A DNA stretch of 64,000 bases, from positions 62,001 through 126,000 of the forward strand of contig JAKMDI010000007.1 in assembly GCA_022428005.1 (NCBI GenBank), in the 5' to 3' direction. This stretch comes from Flavobacteriaceae bacterium. GTDB taxonomy: Bacteria > Bacteroidota > Bacteroidia > Flavobacteriales > Flavobacteriaceae. Shown one piece after another: positions 44,644 through 53,565 of the stretch (its first letter is position 1; each line of letters starts with the position of its first letter). The notes under the pieces were generated by a model. The model was not told where the DNA came from. It searched no databases and was given only the letters and a program-made list of their open reading frames with translations. A program made the position numbers and the translations under genes.

Positions 44644-46665
44644 TTGGAAAATCCTTTATTATCCCCCTTTGATACACCCTATCAATCCATTCCTTTTAGT
44701 AAAATAAAGTCCGAGCACTTTATTCCTGCGCTAAAGAAAAACATAGAGCGTGCACTCAAACAGATCAACGAGCTGACACAACAAACAGCCTCCCCCAGTT
44801 TTGAAAACACCATTGAGCCTCTTCAAAATACAGGAGCACTATTGGAGCGAAACAGTGCTATTTTGTTCAATCTGAACAGTGCAGAAACCTCTGATGCGAT
44901 TCAGGCCGTTACTCAGCAGGCTGCGCCCTTGTTGACAAAATTCCAAAATGATATTCGACTCAATCAAGCCTTATTCGAGCGAATCAAAACCATTTATTAT
45001 CAACGCGATTCGGAAAATCTATCGAACGAACAGCGCACACTTCTAGAAAAAGAATATAAAGCTCTTGTCCGAAATGGGGCACTGTTAAGCAACGATAAAA
45101 AAGAAATGTTGCGCGAAATCGACACAGAGAAAGCACAACTCAGTCTTTCTTTTGGCGAGCATATTTTGGCAGACACCAACAATTACCAACTTCACATCAA
45201 GTCGGAGGACGACTTAAAAGGACTGCCCGATCAAGTCAAAGAAATGGCTGCCGAAATGGCAAAATCAAAAAACAAAGAGGGTTGGATTTTTACCTTAGAC
45301 TACCCCAGCTATGTACCTTTTATGACCTATGCCGAAAACAGGGACCTCCGTAAGGAGCTGTCCTTGGCTTTTGGGCGTCGTAGCTTCCAAGACAATGACA
45401 ACAACAATACTCAGATCATACTGAGATTGATCGAACTCAGAAAACAACGGGCGGAACTACTAGGATATGACTCTCATACAGCTTTTGTCTTAGAGGAACG
45501 CATGGCAAATTCAGAAACCATCGTTAATAATTTTCTGGAAGATCTTTACCAAAAAGCTTATCCCGCTGCTCAAAAAGAATGGCAGGAAATGGTAGATTTT
45601 GCCGCAAAAAATTTGGGCATAAACGACTTTGAAAAATGGGACAGTGCTTATGTCTCTGAAAAGTTAAAACAAGCGCAATTAGATCTGGACGAGCAAGTCA
45701 TAAAACCCTATTTCCCTCTGGAAAAGGTAAAAGCTGGCGTCTTCGAAATCGCAGAAAAACTTTTCGGTTTGCGTTTTACCAAAAATGACAAAATCGAAGG
45801 CTATCACCAAGAGGTGGATGTATATGAAGTTTACAATAAGGACGATGAATTTTATGGCCTTTTGTACACTGACTTTTTCCCTCGACCAGGAAAACGAAAC
45901 GGCGCTTGGATGACCTCATTTCGCGGGCAAAAAAAGGGACAGCGCCCACACATATCTATAGTATGTAATTTTTCCAAACCAACGGCAAGCACACCCGCCT
46001 TACTCAGCTTTCAGGAAGTAACTACTTTATTTCACGAATTTGGTCACGCATTGCACGGCATGCTGGCCAACACCAATTATGCCGCACTCAGTGGAACCAG
46101 TGTTTTTTGGGATTTTGTCGAGCTACCCAGTCAAATCATGGAAAACTGGTGTTATGAAAAAGAAGCATTAGAGCTTTTTGCCAAACACCATAAAACCAAT
46201 GCAGTAATCCCAATGGAATACATCAGCAAAATCAAGAAAGCAGCCCACTTTCAGCAGGGACTTCAAACCCTACGCCAGTTGGGATTTGGGTTTTTGGACC
46301 TCTCCTATCATGGAAAAGAGATTGAGGGAATCCAAGATGTCAAAAATCATGAAAAGAAAATCTTGGAGCGCGTTCAGTTTTCGAAAGACCAGCCCGATAA
46401 TTGCTCAAGTACTGCCTTTTCCCATATTTTCCAAGGAGGATACTCCGCAGGATATTACAGCTATAAATGGGCTGAGGTACTGGATGCAGATGCGTTTGAA
46501 TTGTTTTTAGAAAAGGGCATTTTTGACTCCGAAACTGCCAAATCATTTGAAGATAACATCCTTTCCAGAGGGGGAACCGAGCATCCCATGACCCTATACA
46601 AAAGATTCCGAGGAAAAGCCCCTGACCCAAATGCATTGCTTAAAAGAGCAGGATTGGTGAATTGA
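44644..46665 (+). CDS. M3 family zinc metallopeptidase (oligopeptidase A / Dcp type)
   Basis: 673 residues, no signal peptide, so probably cytoplasmic. The zinc site HEFGH is in VTTLFHEFGHALHGML with a downstream DFVELPSQIMENW providing the third ligand Glu. The N-terminus NPLLSPFDTPYQSIPFSKIKSEHFIPA is typical of the family and begins with TTG at 44644; no in-frame ATG exists before the conserved region. It degrades short peptides. Separation between oligopeptidase A and dipeptidyl carboxypeptidase is not safe from sequence alone. Confidence 0.92.
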   Translation: MENPLLSPFDTPYQSIPFSKIKSEHFIPALKKNIERALKQINELTQQTASPSFENTIEPLQNTGALLERNSAILFNLNSAETSDAIQAVTQQAAPLLTKFQNDIRLNQALFERIKTIYYQRDSENLSNEQRTLLEKEYKALVRNGALLSNDKKEMLREIDTEKAQLSLSFGEHILADTNNYQLHIKSEDDLKGLPDQVKEMAAEMAKSKNKEGWIFTLDYPSYVPFMTYAENRDLRKELSLAFGRRSFQDNDNNNTQIILRLIELRKQRAELLGYDSHTAFVLEERMANSETIVNNFLEDLYQKAYPAAQKEWQEMVDFAAKNLGINDFEKWDSAYVSEKLKQAQLDLDEQVIKPYFPLEKVKAGVFEIAEKLFGLRFTKNDKIEGYHQEVDVYEVYNKDDEFYGLLYTDFFPRPGKRNGAWMTSFRGQKKGQRPHISIVCNFSKPTASTPALLSFQEVTTLFHEFGHALHGMLANTNYAALSGTSVFWDFVELPSQIMENWCYEKEALELFAKHHKTNAVIPMEYISKIKKAAHFQQGLQTLRQLGFGFLDLSYHGKEIEGIQDVKNHEKKILERVQFSKDQPDNCSSTAFSHIFQGGYSAGYYSYKWAEVLDADAFELFLEKGIFDSETAKSFEDNILSRGGTEHPMTLYKRFRGKAPDPNALLKRAGLVN

Positions 46666-46702
46666 TAAATAGCTGTTCAAAATTCGAATTAAATGGCCAT
46701 TG

Positions 46703-47044
46703 CTATTCCTGTTTCCAGTTTAAAAAACCACCCTCGAGATCATATATTTTTTCAAAACCAAAAGAAACCATGACCTGCGCTGCATAGAGGCTTCTTTTGC
46801 CAGAACGGCAATAAACCAGCAGCGTATCAGATTTTGACAGTTTTTCAATTTCACGGACAAAAGCATCGGATTTTACATTGATATTTTGTGCCCCATCAAT
46901 ATGCCCAGCTTCAAATTCATCCGGAGTCCTGACGTCAACAAGGGTATATCCTTGCGCTATGTACTCTTTGTATTTGGCCTTTTCAATCACTTCCACCTTG
47001 GGGAGCTGAAAAACAACAATAAGGAACATTAAAAATACTTTCAT
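46703..47044 (-). CDS. Exported rhodanese-like domain protein
   Basis: 113 residues: a hydrophobic N-terminus (KVFLMFLIVVFQLP) that looks like a signal peptide or anchor, then one rhodanese domain with VDVRTPDEFEAGHIDGAQNINV and the active-site loop VYCRSGKRS (catalytic Cys present), ending YDLEGGFLNW. Probably a periplasmic single-domain sulfurtransferase. One base downstream of the UbiA-like gene; converges with the M3 peptidase gene. Confidence 0.87.
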   Translation of the reverse strand: MKVFLMFLIVVFQLPKVEVIEKAKYKEYIAQGYTLVDVRTPDEFEAGHIDGAQNINVKSDAFVREIEKLSKSDTLLVYCRSGKRSLYAAQVMVSFGFEKIYDLEGGFLNWKQE

Positions 47045-47045
47045 G

Positions 47046-47855
47046 TTAAAAGAATATAATTAATAAAGTTAACCATAAAATAGGAATACCCTCAACCCAA
47101 AAGCTACTAAAATACTTGGATTGATCTGTTTTAGAGATAATGACCATACCCATTAACAAAACTCCTATAAATATAGTAATCAAAGAATGGGTGGGTTTAC
47201 TCATATAACCCTCTAAAACAAAAAAGACCAATAACAAAGTCACCCCAACTATTTTAGTTTTTTGAATTCCCCATTTTTGTGGCCAGGTAGAGAGTTGAGG
47301 TGCGTCCAATTTTAAATCTCTTATTTCAAAAGGAATTGTAGCAGCCAAAACAAAAAGATAGCGTTGAAAGGCGTAATCCCAAGAAAGGTTTTCTGGCATT
47401 ATTTCCAATAGTGTAATCGGAAGATACACTGAAGTCAGCACCCAGCTCAAGGCCACCAAGTGAATTTTCAATCCCTTGAGCCCCCTAAAATTAATCGTTA
47501 AGCCTGGAAAGGGCAAACAGTAGAGCAAACCCAATATTGAAGTGACTAAAAACAAGAGCTGAAAAGAAAAAGAAAGGTAGAGGGTTTGCCAGAGCGCCAT
47601 CGTTAAGCAGAGTGACAAATAGCCCGAGAATAAAATATATTTGACAGACGTAAATGGAGTTTTATTGAAGAAAAAAAAATGAAACTTGATGAAATTATAA
47701 CCCAGAAATGGCGCAGTAAAAAAAATAAATTGATGCCCCAAGGAGAGCTCAATACCAAAATCCATAGCGGTGATTTGGACCAAGGCCAAAACGGCCAAAC
47801 TCACATGAATATTATATTTAACGTAAAGGTCAAAAACTTTTAAAAACCCTCCCAC
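47046..47855 (-). CDS. Polytopic membrane protein, UbiA-prenyltransferase-like
   Basis: 269 residues with about eight membrane helices. NFRGLKGLKIHLVALSWV and PFEIRDLKLDAPQLSTWPQKWGIQKT resemble the central and second catalytic regions of UbiA-type prenyltransferases (the second DxxxD motif as D-LKL-D). The first aspartate motif (NDxxDxxxD) is not visible: the expected place reads GYNFIKFHFFFF. It may be a divergent or inactive member. It shares an operon with a rhodanese gene one base downstream and is divergent from gcvP. Confidence 0.6.
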   Translation of the reverse strand: MGGFLKVFDLYVKYNIHVSLAVLALVQITAMDFGIELSLGHQFIFFTAPFLGYNFIKFHFFFFNKTPFTSVKYILFSGYLSLCLTMALWQTLYLSFSFQLLFLVTSILGLLYCLPFPGLTINFRGLKGLKIHLVALSWVLTSVYLPITLLEIMPENLSWDYAFQRYLFVLAATIPFEIRDLKLDAPQLSTWPQKWGIQKTKIVGVTLLLVFFVLEGYMSKPTHSLITIFIGVLLMGMVIISKTDQSKYFSSFWVEGIPILWLTLLIIFF

Positions 47856-47954
47856 CCCGTAAAAATATCTTTAAACTGTTAATAAGTGTCCTTTTTGTTC
47901 AAAAAAAATGGAGAAATGAAAGATTATCCTTTAAGAATCAGTTGGTCTAAAGCT

Positions 47955-47962
47955 TATTTTTG
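47955..47962 (+). promoter_or_regulatory. Predicted -7 element for gcvP
   Basis: TATTTTTG matches TAnnTTTG and lies 16 bases before the gcvP ATG. No convincing -33 TTG at 19-22 bases upstream. No glycine riboswitch could fit in the 123-bp intergenic region. Confidence 0.4.
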
Positions 47963-47978
47963 ATTAAACAAAGTATAC

Positions 47979-50825
47979 ATGCAGACGGACAAATTCGCAT
48001 CTCGGCACCTCGGCCCCAAAGAGGAAGAAATCACTAAAATGCTAAATACACTTGAGGTTGATTCTGTGGAAGAATTACTATCACAAACCCTTCCTGAGGA
48101 CATCCGCTTAGACCAACCCCTATCCCTCCCGGAGGGCGTTAGTGAATATCGCTTTCTGAATCAACTGAGGGCCCTTTCCGATGAAAACAAACTCTTTGAA
48201 ACCTACATAGGCTTGGGCTATCACCCTACCATTACCCCTGCGGTGATACAAAGAAATATTTTAGAAAACCCAGGGTGGTACACTGCCTACACGCCCTATC
48301 AGGCCGAAATTGCACAAGGCCGCTTAGAAGCCCTGTTTAATTTCCAAAGTATGGTGAGTGATCTTACCGGTATGGAATTGGCCAATGCGTCCCTGTTGGA
48401 CGAGGCCACGGCTGTGGCAGAGGCCATGACCTTGGCTTACGCTGTTAGATCGAAGGAGCAGAAAAAAACTGGGGCTTCAAAAATTTTCGTGTCTGCCGAT
48501 ATACTCCCGCAATCATTGGCTGTACTCAAAACAAGGGCCAATCCTTTGGGCATTGAACTGGTGATTGGAGTTCCAGAAAAAATAAATTTTGACACTTCGT
48601 TTTTTGCTGCCTTTTTCCAATATCCTGGCAAAAATGGTAACATCATTGATCTTCCAGCAGCAATCAACAATGCAAAAACTTTTGGATTAAAAACTATCGT
48701 TGCAGCGGATCTTCTGAGTTTGACTTTGTTGGAGGCCCCGGGTTCCTATGGGGTGGATGTGGTAGTAGGAACCACACAAAGATTTGGCATTCCCTTGGGC
48801 TATGGGGGCCCTCATGCAGCCTATTTTGCGACCAAGAAAGACTATAAAAGGAATATCCCAGGACGCATTATAGGACAAACCTTGGATCTGGACGAAAACC
48901 CAGCGTTGCGAATGGCCTTACAAACCAGAGAACAGCACATCAAACGAGACAGGGCCACTTCCAACATCTGTACGGCACAGGTGCTTTTGGCGGTAATGGC
49001 AGGGATGTATGGTGTTTATCACGGACCCAAAGGACTAAAGAAAATCGCAAAAAGCATCCATTTAAACACGGCCAAACTCGAAAAGAAATTGGTTGATTTA
49101 GGATTGACACAGAGCAACGAATATTTCTTCGATACCCTAAAAATTAAGATTGATGCCCAGGCCATCAGATCAGAAGCAGAAAAAAATGAAATTAACTTCA
49201 ATTACATCGATACCGAAACGGTGGGTATATCCGTAAATGAGACCACGGATGAAACGGATTTATTAAAAATTCTAACTGTTTTTGAAAAAGTAGTAAATCA
49301 TAAAAACATCACAGGCAAAGTAAAAATCGAAGGAAATCGTTTGCCACCAGCCCAAAAAAGAAGAAGCCCTTATCTGACCCATAAAATTTTTAATTCCTAC
49401 CACTCTGAGACTGCCATGATGCGCTACATCAAAAGATTGGAGCGAAAAGATTTGGCCTTAAATCACTCCATGATATCGCTGGGATCTTGCACCATGAAAT
49501 TAAATGCTGCTGCAGAAATGCTTCCTTTGAGTTGGCCCCGCTGGTCCAGTATCCATCCTTTTGTGCCGCGAGCTCAAGCCCAAGGGTATCATAAAATGCT
49601 GGATCGATTGGAAGAGCAACTCAGTGAAATTACCGGATTCCATGCCACCTCACTACAGCCCAACTCCGGCGCACAGGGTGAGTATGCTGGATTGATGGTC
49701 ATTCGGGCCTATCATGAGAACAGGGGAGATTCACACCGAAATATTTGCTTAATTCCTTCATCGGCACATGGGACCAACCCTGCCTCTGCAGTAATGGCTG
49801 GGATGAAGGTCATAGTCGTTGATACAGATGAATTGGGAAATATAGACTGGAAAAATTTATATGAAAAAACAGAGGAGCATCGTGAAAACCTTGCTGCACT
49901 GATGATCACCTATCCCTCTACCCACGGTGTCTTTGAAGCCAATATTAAAGAAATAACAGCCAAGGTCCACGAATGTGGTGGTCAAGTTTACATGGATGGA
50001 GCCAACATGAATGCCCAGGTGGGGCTGACCAGTCCTGCTAAAATTGGAGCGGATGTATGCCACCTTAATCTGCACAAAACATTTGCAATTCCACATGGAG
50101 GCGGTGGACCTGGAGTAGGACCCATTTGTGTGGCAAAACATCTGGCGCCTTTCCTTCCCAATCACCCGCTGATTGAAACGGGGGGTGAAACAGCATCCCA
50201 CACCATATCTGCTGCCCCTTGGGGGTCGGCACTGGCCTGTTTAATTTCCTATGGATACATTGAGATGCTCGGCGGGAAAGGTTTAAAAAAAGCCACTGAG
50301 ATGGCCATTCTCAACGCCAACTATATCAGTAAACGCTTGGAAGGTGCCTACGATATTTTGTACAAGGGGGAAAAGGGAAGAACAGCACACGAACTGATTA
50401 TTGACTGCCGACCCTTTAAGAAACAAAACGTAGAAGTCGTGGATATTGCCAAACGTCTTATGGATTATGGTTTCCATGCGCCTACGGTATCATTTCCTGT
50501 TCCAGGGACCATGATGATCGAGCCAACAGAAAGTGAAAACTTGGAAGAGATTGATCGTTTTTGTGATGCCATGATCTCGATAAGAATGGAAATTAATGAA
50601 GGGGATGAAAACAGTGTAGCCTTGCTAAAAAATGCTCCCCACACCCTGGGTATGCTCACTGCAGATCATTGGGATTTTCCCTACTCGAGGCACAAAGCCG
50701 CCTACCCACTGGCATTTGTAATGGAGAATAAATTTTGGCCTTCTGTTCGCAGGGTGGACGAAGCTTTTGGCGATCGTAATTTGATATGCAGTTGCGCCTC
50801 TACAGGAGATTATGTAAATGCCTGA
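47979..50825 (+). CDS. gcvP: Glycine dehydrogenase (decarboxylating), P-protein GcvP
   Basis: 948 residues, the fused two-domain form. N-terminal half starts KFASRHLGPKEEEITKML and has YTPYQAEIAQGRLEALFNFQ; the PLP-binding Lys is in CHLNLHKTFAIPHGGGGPGVGP in the C-terminal half, preceded by SLGSCTMKLNAAAEM and SSAHGTNPASA. Decarboxylates glycine and passes the aminomethyl group to the H-protein lipoate. gcvH and gcvT are not in the window, as usual in Bacteroidota. Confidence 0.97.
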   Translation: MQTDKFASRHLGPKEEEITKMLNTLEVDSVEELLSQTLPEDIRLDQPLSLPEGVSEYRFLNQLRALSDENKLFETYIGLGYHPTITPAVIQRNILENPGWYTAYTPYQAEIAQGRLEALFNFQSMVSDLTGMELANASLLDEATAVAEAMTLAYAVRSKEQKKTGASKIFVSADILPQSLAVLKTRANPLGIELVIGVPEKINFDTSFFAAFFQYPGKNGNIIDLPAAINNAKTFGLKTIVAADLLSLTLLEAPGSYGVDVVVGTTQRFGIPLGYGGPHAAYFATKKDYKRNIPGRIIGQTLDLDENPALRMALQTREQHIKRDRATSNICTAQVLLAVMAGMYGVYHGPKGLKKIAKSIHLNTAKLEKKLVDLGLTQSNEYFFDTLKIKIDAQAIRSEAEKNEINFNYIDTETVGISVNETTDETDLLKILTVFEKVVNHKNITGKVKIEGNRLPPAQKRRSPYLTHKIFNSYHSETAMMRYIKRLERKDLALNHSMISLGSCTMKLNAAAEMLPLSWPRWSSIHPFVPRAQAQGYHKMLDRLEEQLSEITGFHATSLQPNSGAQGEYAGLMVIRAYHENRGDSHRNICLIPSSAHGTNPASAVMAGMKVIVVDTDELGNIDWKNLYEKTEEHRENLAALMITYPSTHGVFEANIKEITAKVHECGGQVYMDGANMNAQVGLTSPAKIGADVCHLNLHKTFAIPHGGGGPGVGPICVAKHLAPFLPNHPLIETGGETASHTISAAPWGSALACLISYGYIEMLGGKGLKKATEMAILNANYISKRLEGAYDILYKGEKGRTAHELIIDCRPFKKQNVEVVDIAKRLMDYGFHAPTVSFPVPGTMMIEPTESENLEEIDRFCDAMISIRMEINEGDENSVALLKNAPHTLGMLTADHWDFPYSRHKAAYPLAFVMENKFWPSVRRVDEAFGDRNLICSCASTGDYVNA

Positions 50826-50947
50826 TTTTCAATAAATAAAGATTCTGTTTGCTATCGCAACAAAAGTAGGCCACAATTTTGACCATCATAGGGTAGTTGA
50901 ATTAAACATTGAATTTTCAACTTTATATCATAGTATTGTCCTTGATT

Positions 50948-52006
50948 ATGAGTTATAAAATTACTGGTAGCGGTTGTTGCGTTCCATCGCATGTCCAAGA
51001 CAATTCAGATTTTTTGGATCATTCTTTTCTTGACAACACAGGAACTACATTCGACATCGACAACAAAACAATCATAGAAAAGTTCAACGCCATCACTGGG
51101 ATTGAAAAACGCAAATACATTGCTCCCCATTTAAATACCTCAGACATTGCTTTCCAAGCGGCCAAAAACGCCATAGATGATTCAAAAATTGACCCTGAAA
51201 CGTTGGATTATATTATTGTAGCGCACAATTTTGGTGATATTGGCGACGATAACAATCAAATAGATGTGCTGCCCAGTTTGGCGACCCGGGTAAAAGCAAA
51301 ACTAAAAATTAAGAATCCCAAGTGTGTCGCTTATGACATACTTTTTGGGTGTCCAGGATGGGTGGAAGCGATGATTCAAGCACAAGCATTTATCAAAGCA
51401 GGGATGGCCAAAAAATGTTTGGTTATCGGTGCAGAAGCACTCTCTCGGGTAGTGGATGTTCACGACAGAGACTCCATGATTTACGCCGATGGGGCAGGCG
51501 CCACCATTTTAGAGGAATCCAATGAAACCGGAGGTATTCTCTCTCACGCTACCATGACCTTTACTGCCGAAAATGAAGCAGAATATATTTTTTATGGAAC
51601 GTCCTATAAACAAGACGATATAAAAGACAAATACATAAAAATGCAGGGAAGAAAAGTGTATGAATTTGCACTGAACCATGTGCCTGCTGCCATGAAGGAG
51701 TGCTTGGACAATGCTAATGTCGCCATTGAGGATTTAAAAAAAATATTCCTCCACCAGGCCAATAAAAAAATGGATGAGGCCATTGTAAAACGTTTTTATA
51801 GATTGTACAGAAAATCCATGCCAGAGAGTATTCTTCCCATGAATATCGAAGAGTTTGGCAACAGCTCTGTTGCGACTGTTCCAACACTTTTTGATTTGGT
51901 TATCAAGCAAAACTATAAAGGACATTCCTTGAACAAAGGAGATATTATAATGTTTGCAAGTGTTGGGGCTGGAATGAACATCAATGCCATTACCTACCAG
52001 GTTTAA
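50948..52006 (+). CDS. 3-oxoacyl-ACP synthase III (FabH-like) paralogue
   Basis: 352 residues from the ATG at 50948 (MSYKITGSGCCVPS, the family N-terminus); an earlier TTG at 50909 would add 13 unlikely residues. Thiolase-fold catalytic triad is complete: Cys in LFGCPGWVEA, His in IFLHQANKKMDEA, Asn in FGNSSVATVP. The usual FabH C-terminus is altered (ASVGAGMNINAITYQV), and the protein is about 25-30 residues longer than housekeeping FabH, suggesting a paralogue with a different acyl partner. Followed after 57 bases by an MlaE/MlaF-type lipid transporter, so a link to envelope lipids is possible. Confidence 0.85.
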   Translation: MSYKITGSGCCVPSHVQDNSDFLDHSFLDNTGTTFDIDNKTIIEKFNAITGIEKRKYIAPHLNTSDIAFQAAKNAIDDSKIDPETLDYIIVAHNFGDIGDDNNQIDVLPSLATRVKAKLKIKNPKCVAYDILFGCPGWVEAMIQAQAFIKAGMAKKCLVIGAEALSRVVDVHDRDSMIYADGAGATILEESNETGGILSHATMTFTAENEAEYIFYGTSYKQDDIKDKYIKMQGRKVYEFALNHVPAAMKECLDNANVAIEDLKKIFLHQANKKMDEAIVKRFYRLYRKSMPESILPMNIEEFGNSSVATVPTLFDLVIKQNYKGHSLNKGDIIMFASVGAGMNINAITYQV

Positions 52007-52063
52007 CTTTAGTTGAGTTAAATGTATCCCATTTCTTGGGGTTAATTGTGTAAATTTGTTGTG

Positions 52064-52801
52064 ATGGTTATTATTCAGAACATTGGATCCTACTTCTTAA
52101 TGCTTTCCAAGGTATTTACGCGTTTTTCCCGTTGGAGTGTTATGAAGGATCTCATCATCAGAGAGGTGGATTCTTTGATCATCCGGTCTGTAGGAATCGT
52201 ATCGTTTATTTCATTTTTTGTAGGTGGTGTTGTTGCCATACAGACTGCATTAAACCTTACCAATCCTTTGTTACCAAAAAATTTAATTGGTTTTGCCACC
52301 CGTCAGTCCATCATCTTGGAATTCGCGCCTACTTTTATCTCTGTTATCATGGCAGGAAAAGTGGGTTCCTACATTACCTCGAGTCTTGGAACAATGAAGG
52401 TTACAGAACAAATAGATGCCCTAAAAGTGATGGGGATTAATACCTATAACTATTTGATCTTTCCCAAGGTAATCGCCATGCTGTTCTATCCATTCATCAT
52501 TACCATCTCTATGTTTTTAGGGATATTTGGTGGCTATATGGCTTCCATTTACGGAGGGTTCTGTACCAGCTCAGAATTTGTTGAAGGAATACAATTAGAA
52601 TTTATTCCTTACCACGTGAGTTATGCTTTTGTAAAAACAAGCTTTTTTGCCTTTATCCTTGCCACAGTTCCCTCCTACCATGGTTATTTCTTGAAGGGAG
52701 GAGCATTGGATGTAGGCAAAGCCAGCACCACCTCGTTTGTTTGGACCAGTGTTATTATCATTATAACCAACTATATTATAACCCAATTATTGTTGACCTG
52801 A
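52064..52801 (+). CDS. MlaE-type ABC transporter permease
   Basis: 245 residues from ATG 52064 (an in-frame GTG at 52061 and TTG at 52046 are less likely). MlaE/YrbE-family permease with five or six helices: SFFVGGVVAIQTALNL, PTFISVIMAGKVGSYITSSLGTMKVTEQIDALKVMG is the highly conserved cytoplasmic coupling motif, and YHGYFLKGGALDVGKASTTSFVWTSV ends it. In Mla systems it moves phospholipids between membranes. Its TGA overlaps the ATG of the ATPase gene by one base. The MCE-domain partner (MlaD) is not adjacent. Confidence 0.9.
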   Translation: MVIIQNIGSYFLMLSKVFTRFSRWSVMKDLIIREVDSLIIRSVGIVSFISFFVGGVVAIQTALNLTNPLLPKNLIGFATRQSIILEFAPTFISVIMAGKVGSYITSSLGTMKVTEQIDALKVMGINTYNYLIFPKVIAMLFYPFIITISMFLGIFGGYMASIYGGFCTSSEFVEGIQLEFIPYHVSYAFVKTSFFAFILATVPSYHGYFLKGGALDVGKASTTSFVWTSVIIIITNYIITQLLLT

Positions 52802-53565
52802 TGATTACCATAGAAAAGCTTTGTAAATCGTTTGAGGGGGTTGATGTTTTGGCCGACATCTCCACACAGTTTGATCAGGGAAAAACAAATCTGATTATCG
52901 GTCAAAGTGGTTCAGGAAAAACTGTGTTGCTTAAGTGCATTTTGGGACTGTTTGAAAAGGACAGTGGTAAAATTTATTTTGGAGACCAGTCGCTCCAAAA
53001 CATGGACGAAAAAGAAAGGAGTATTTTGCGCCAGGAGATGGGCATGGTTTTTCAAGGGAGTGCCCTTTTTGATTCTATGACGGTAGAGGAAAATATTATG
53101 TTCCCCATGCGAATGCTTACCCAAAAAAGCTTTGAGGAAATGCGTTCTCGGGCCAACGAAGTCATTCAAAGGGTGAATTTGATAAATGCCAATAAAAAAT
53201 TACCCTCCGAGATTTCTGGAGGGATGCAAAAGAGAGTCGCCATCGCTCGGGCCATAGTGATGAATCCCAAATATCTTTTTTGCGATGAACCCAATTCCGG
53301 TTTGGATCCAAAAACATCAACACTGATCGACAATTTGATTCAAGAAATCACAAAGGAATTTCAGATCACCACTGTCATCAATACGCACGACATGAACTCC
53401 GTAATGGAAATTGGAGAAAAAGTGGTTTTTTTGGAGAATGGACGAAAAGGGTGGGAAGGCTCTAATAAAGAAGTTTTCTATACCGAAAATGAATCTGTGG
53501 CGAATTTTATATACTCTTCCAACCTATTTAAAAAAGTTCGAGAGGTTTATCAGAAAAAAAATTAA
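52801..53565 (+). CDS. MlaF-type ABC transporter ATP-binding protein
   Basis: 254 residues from the ATG at 52801, which overlaps the permease TGA (TGATG). Walker A GQSGSGKTVLL, Q-loop VFQGSALFDSMTVEENIMFPM, signature SGGMQKRVAIARAI, Walker B YLFCDEPNSGLDP and the H-switch THDM are all complete; the GSALFDSMTV block is typical of MlaF. Powers the MlaE permease upstream. Its stop overlaps that of the convergent guanylyltransferase gene by four bases. Confidence 0.93.
   Translation: MITIEKLCKSFEGVDVLADISTQFDQGKTNLIIGQSGSGKTVLLKCILGLFEKDSGKIYFGDQSLQNMDEKERSILRQEMGMVFQGSALFDSMTVEENIMFPMRMLTQKSFEEMRSRANEVIQRVNLINANKKLPSEISGGMQKRVAIARAIVMNPKYLFCDEPNSGLDPKTSTLIDNLIQEITKEFQITTVINTHDMNSVMEIGEKVVFLENGRKGWEGSNKEVFYTENESVANFIYSSNLFKKVREVYQKKN

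Noticed and set aside
52002-52022. TTTAACT/AGTTAAA hairpin at the end of the FabH-like gene
   Set aside because: Only A-T rich pairs (7 bp, one G-C), no T-run after it, and the stop codon itself is part of the repeat.
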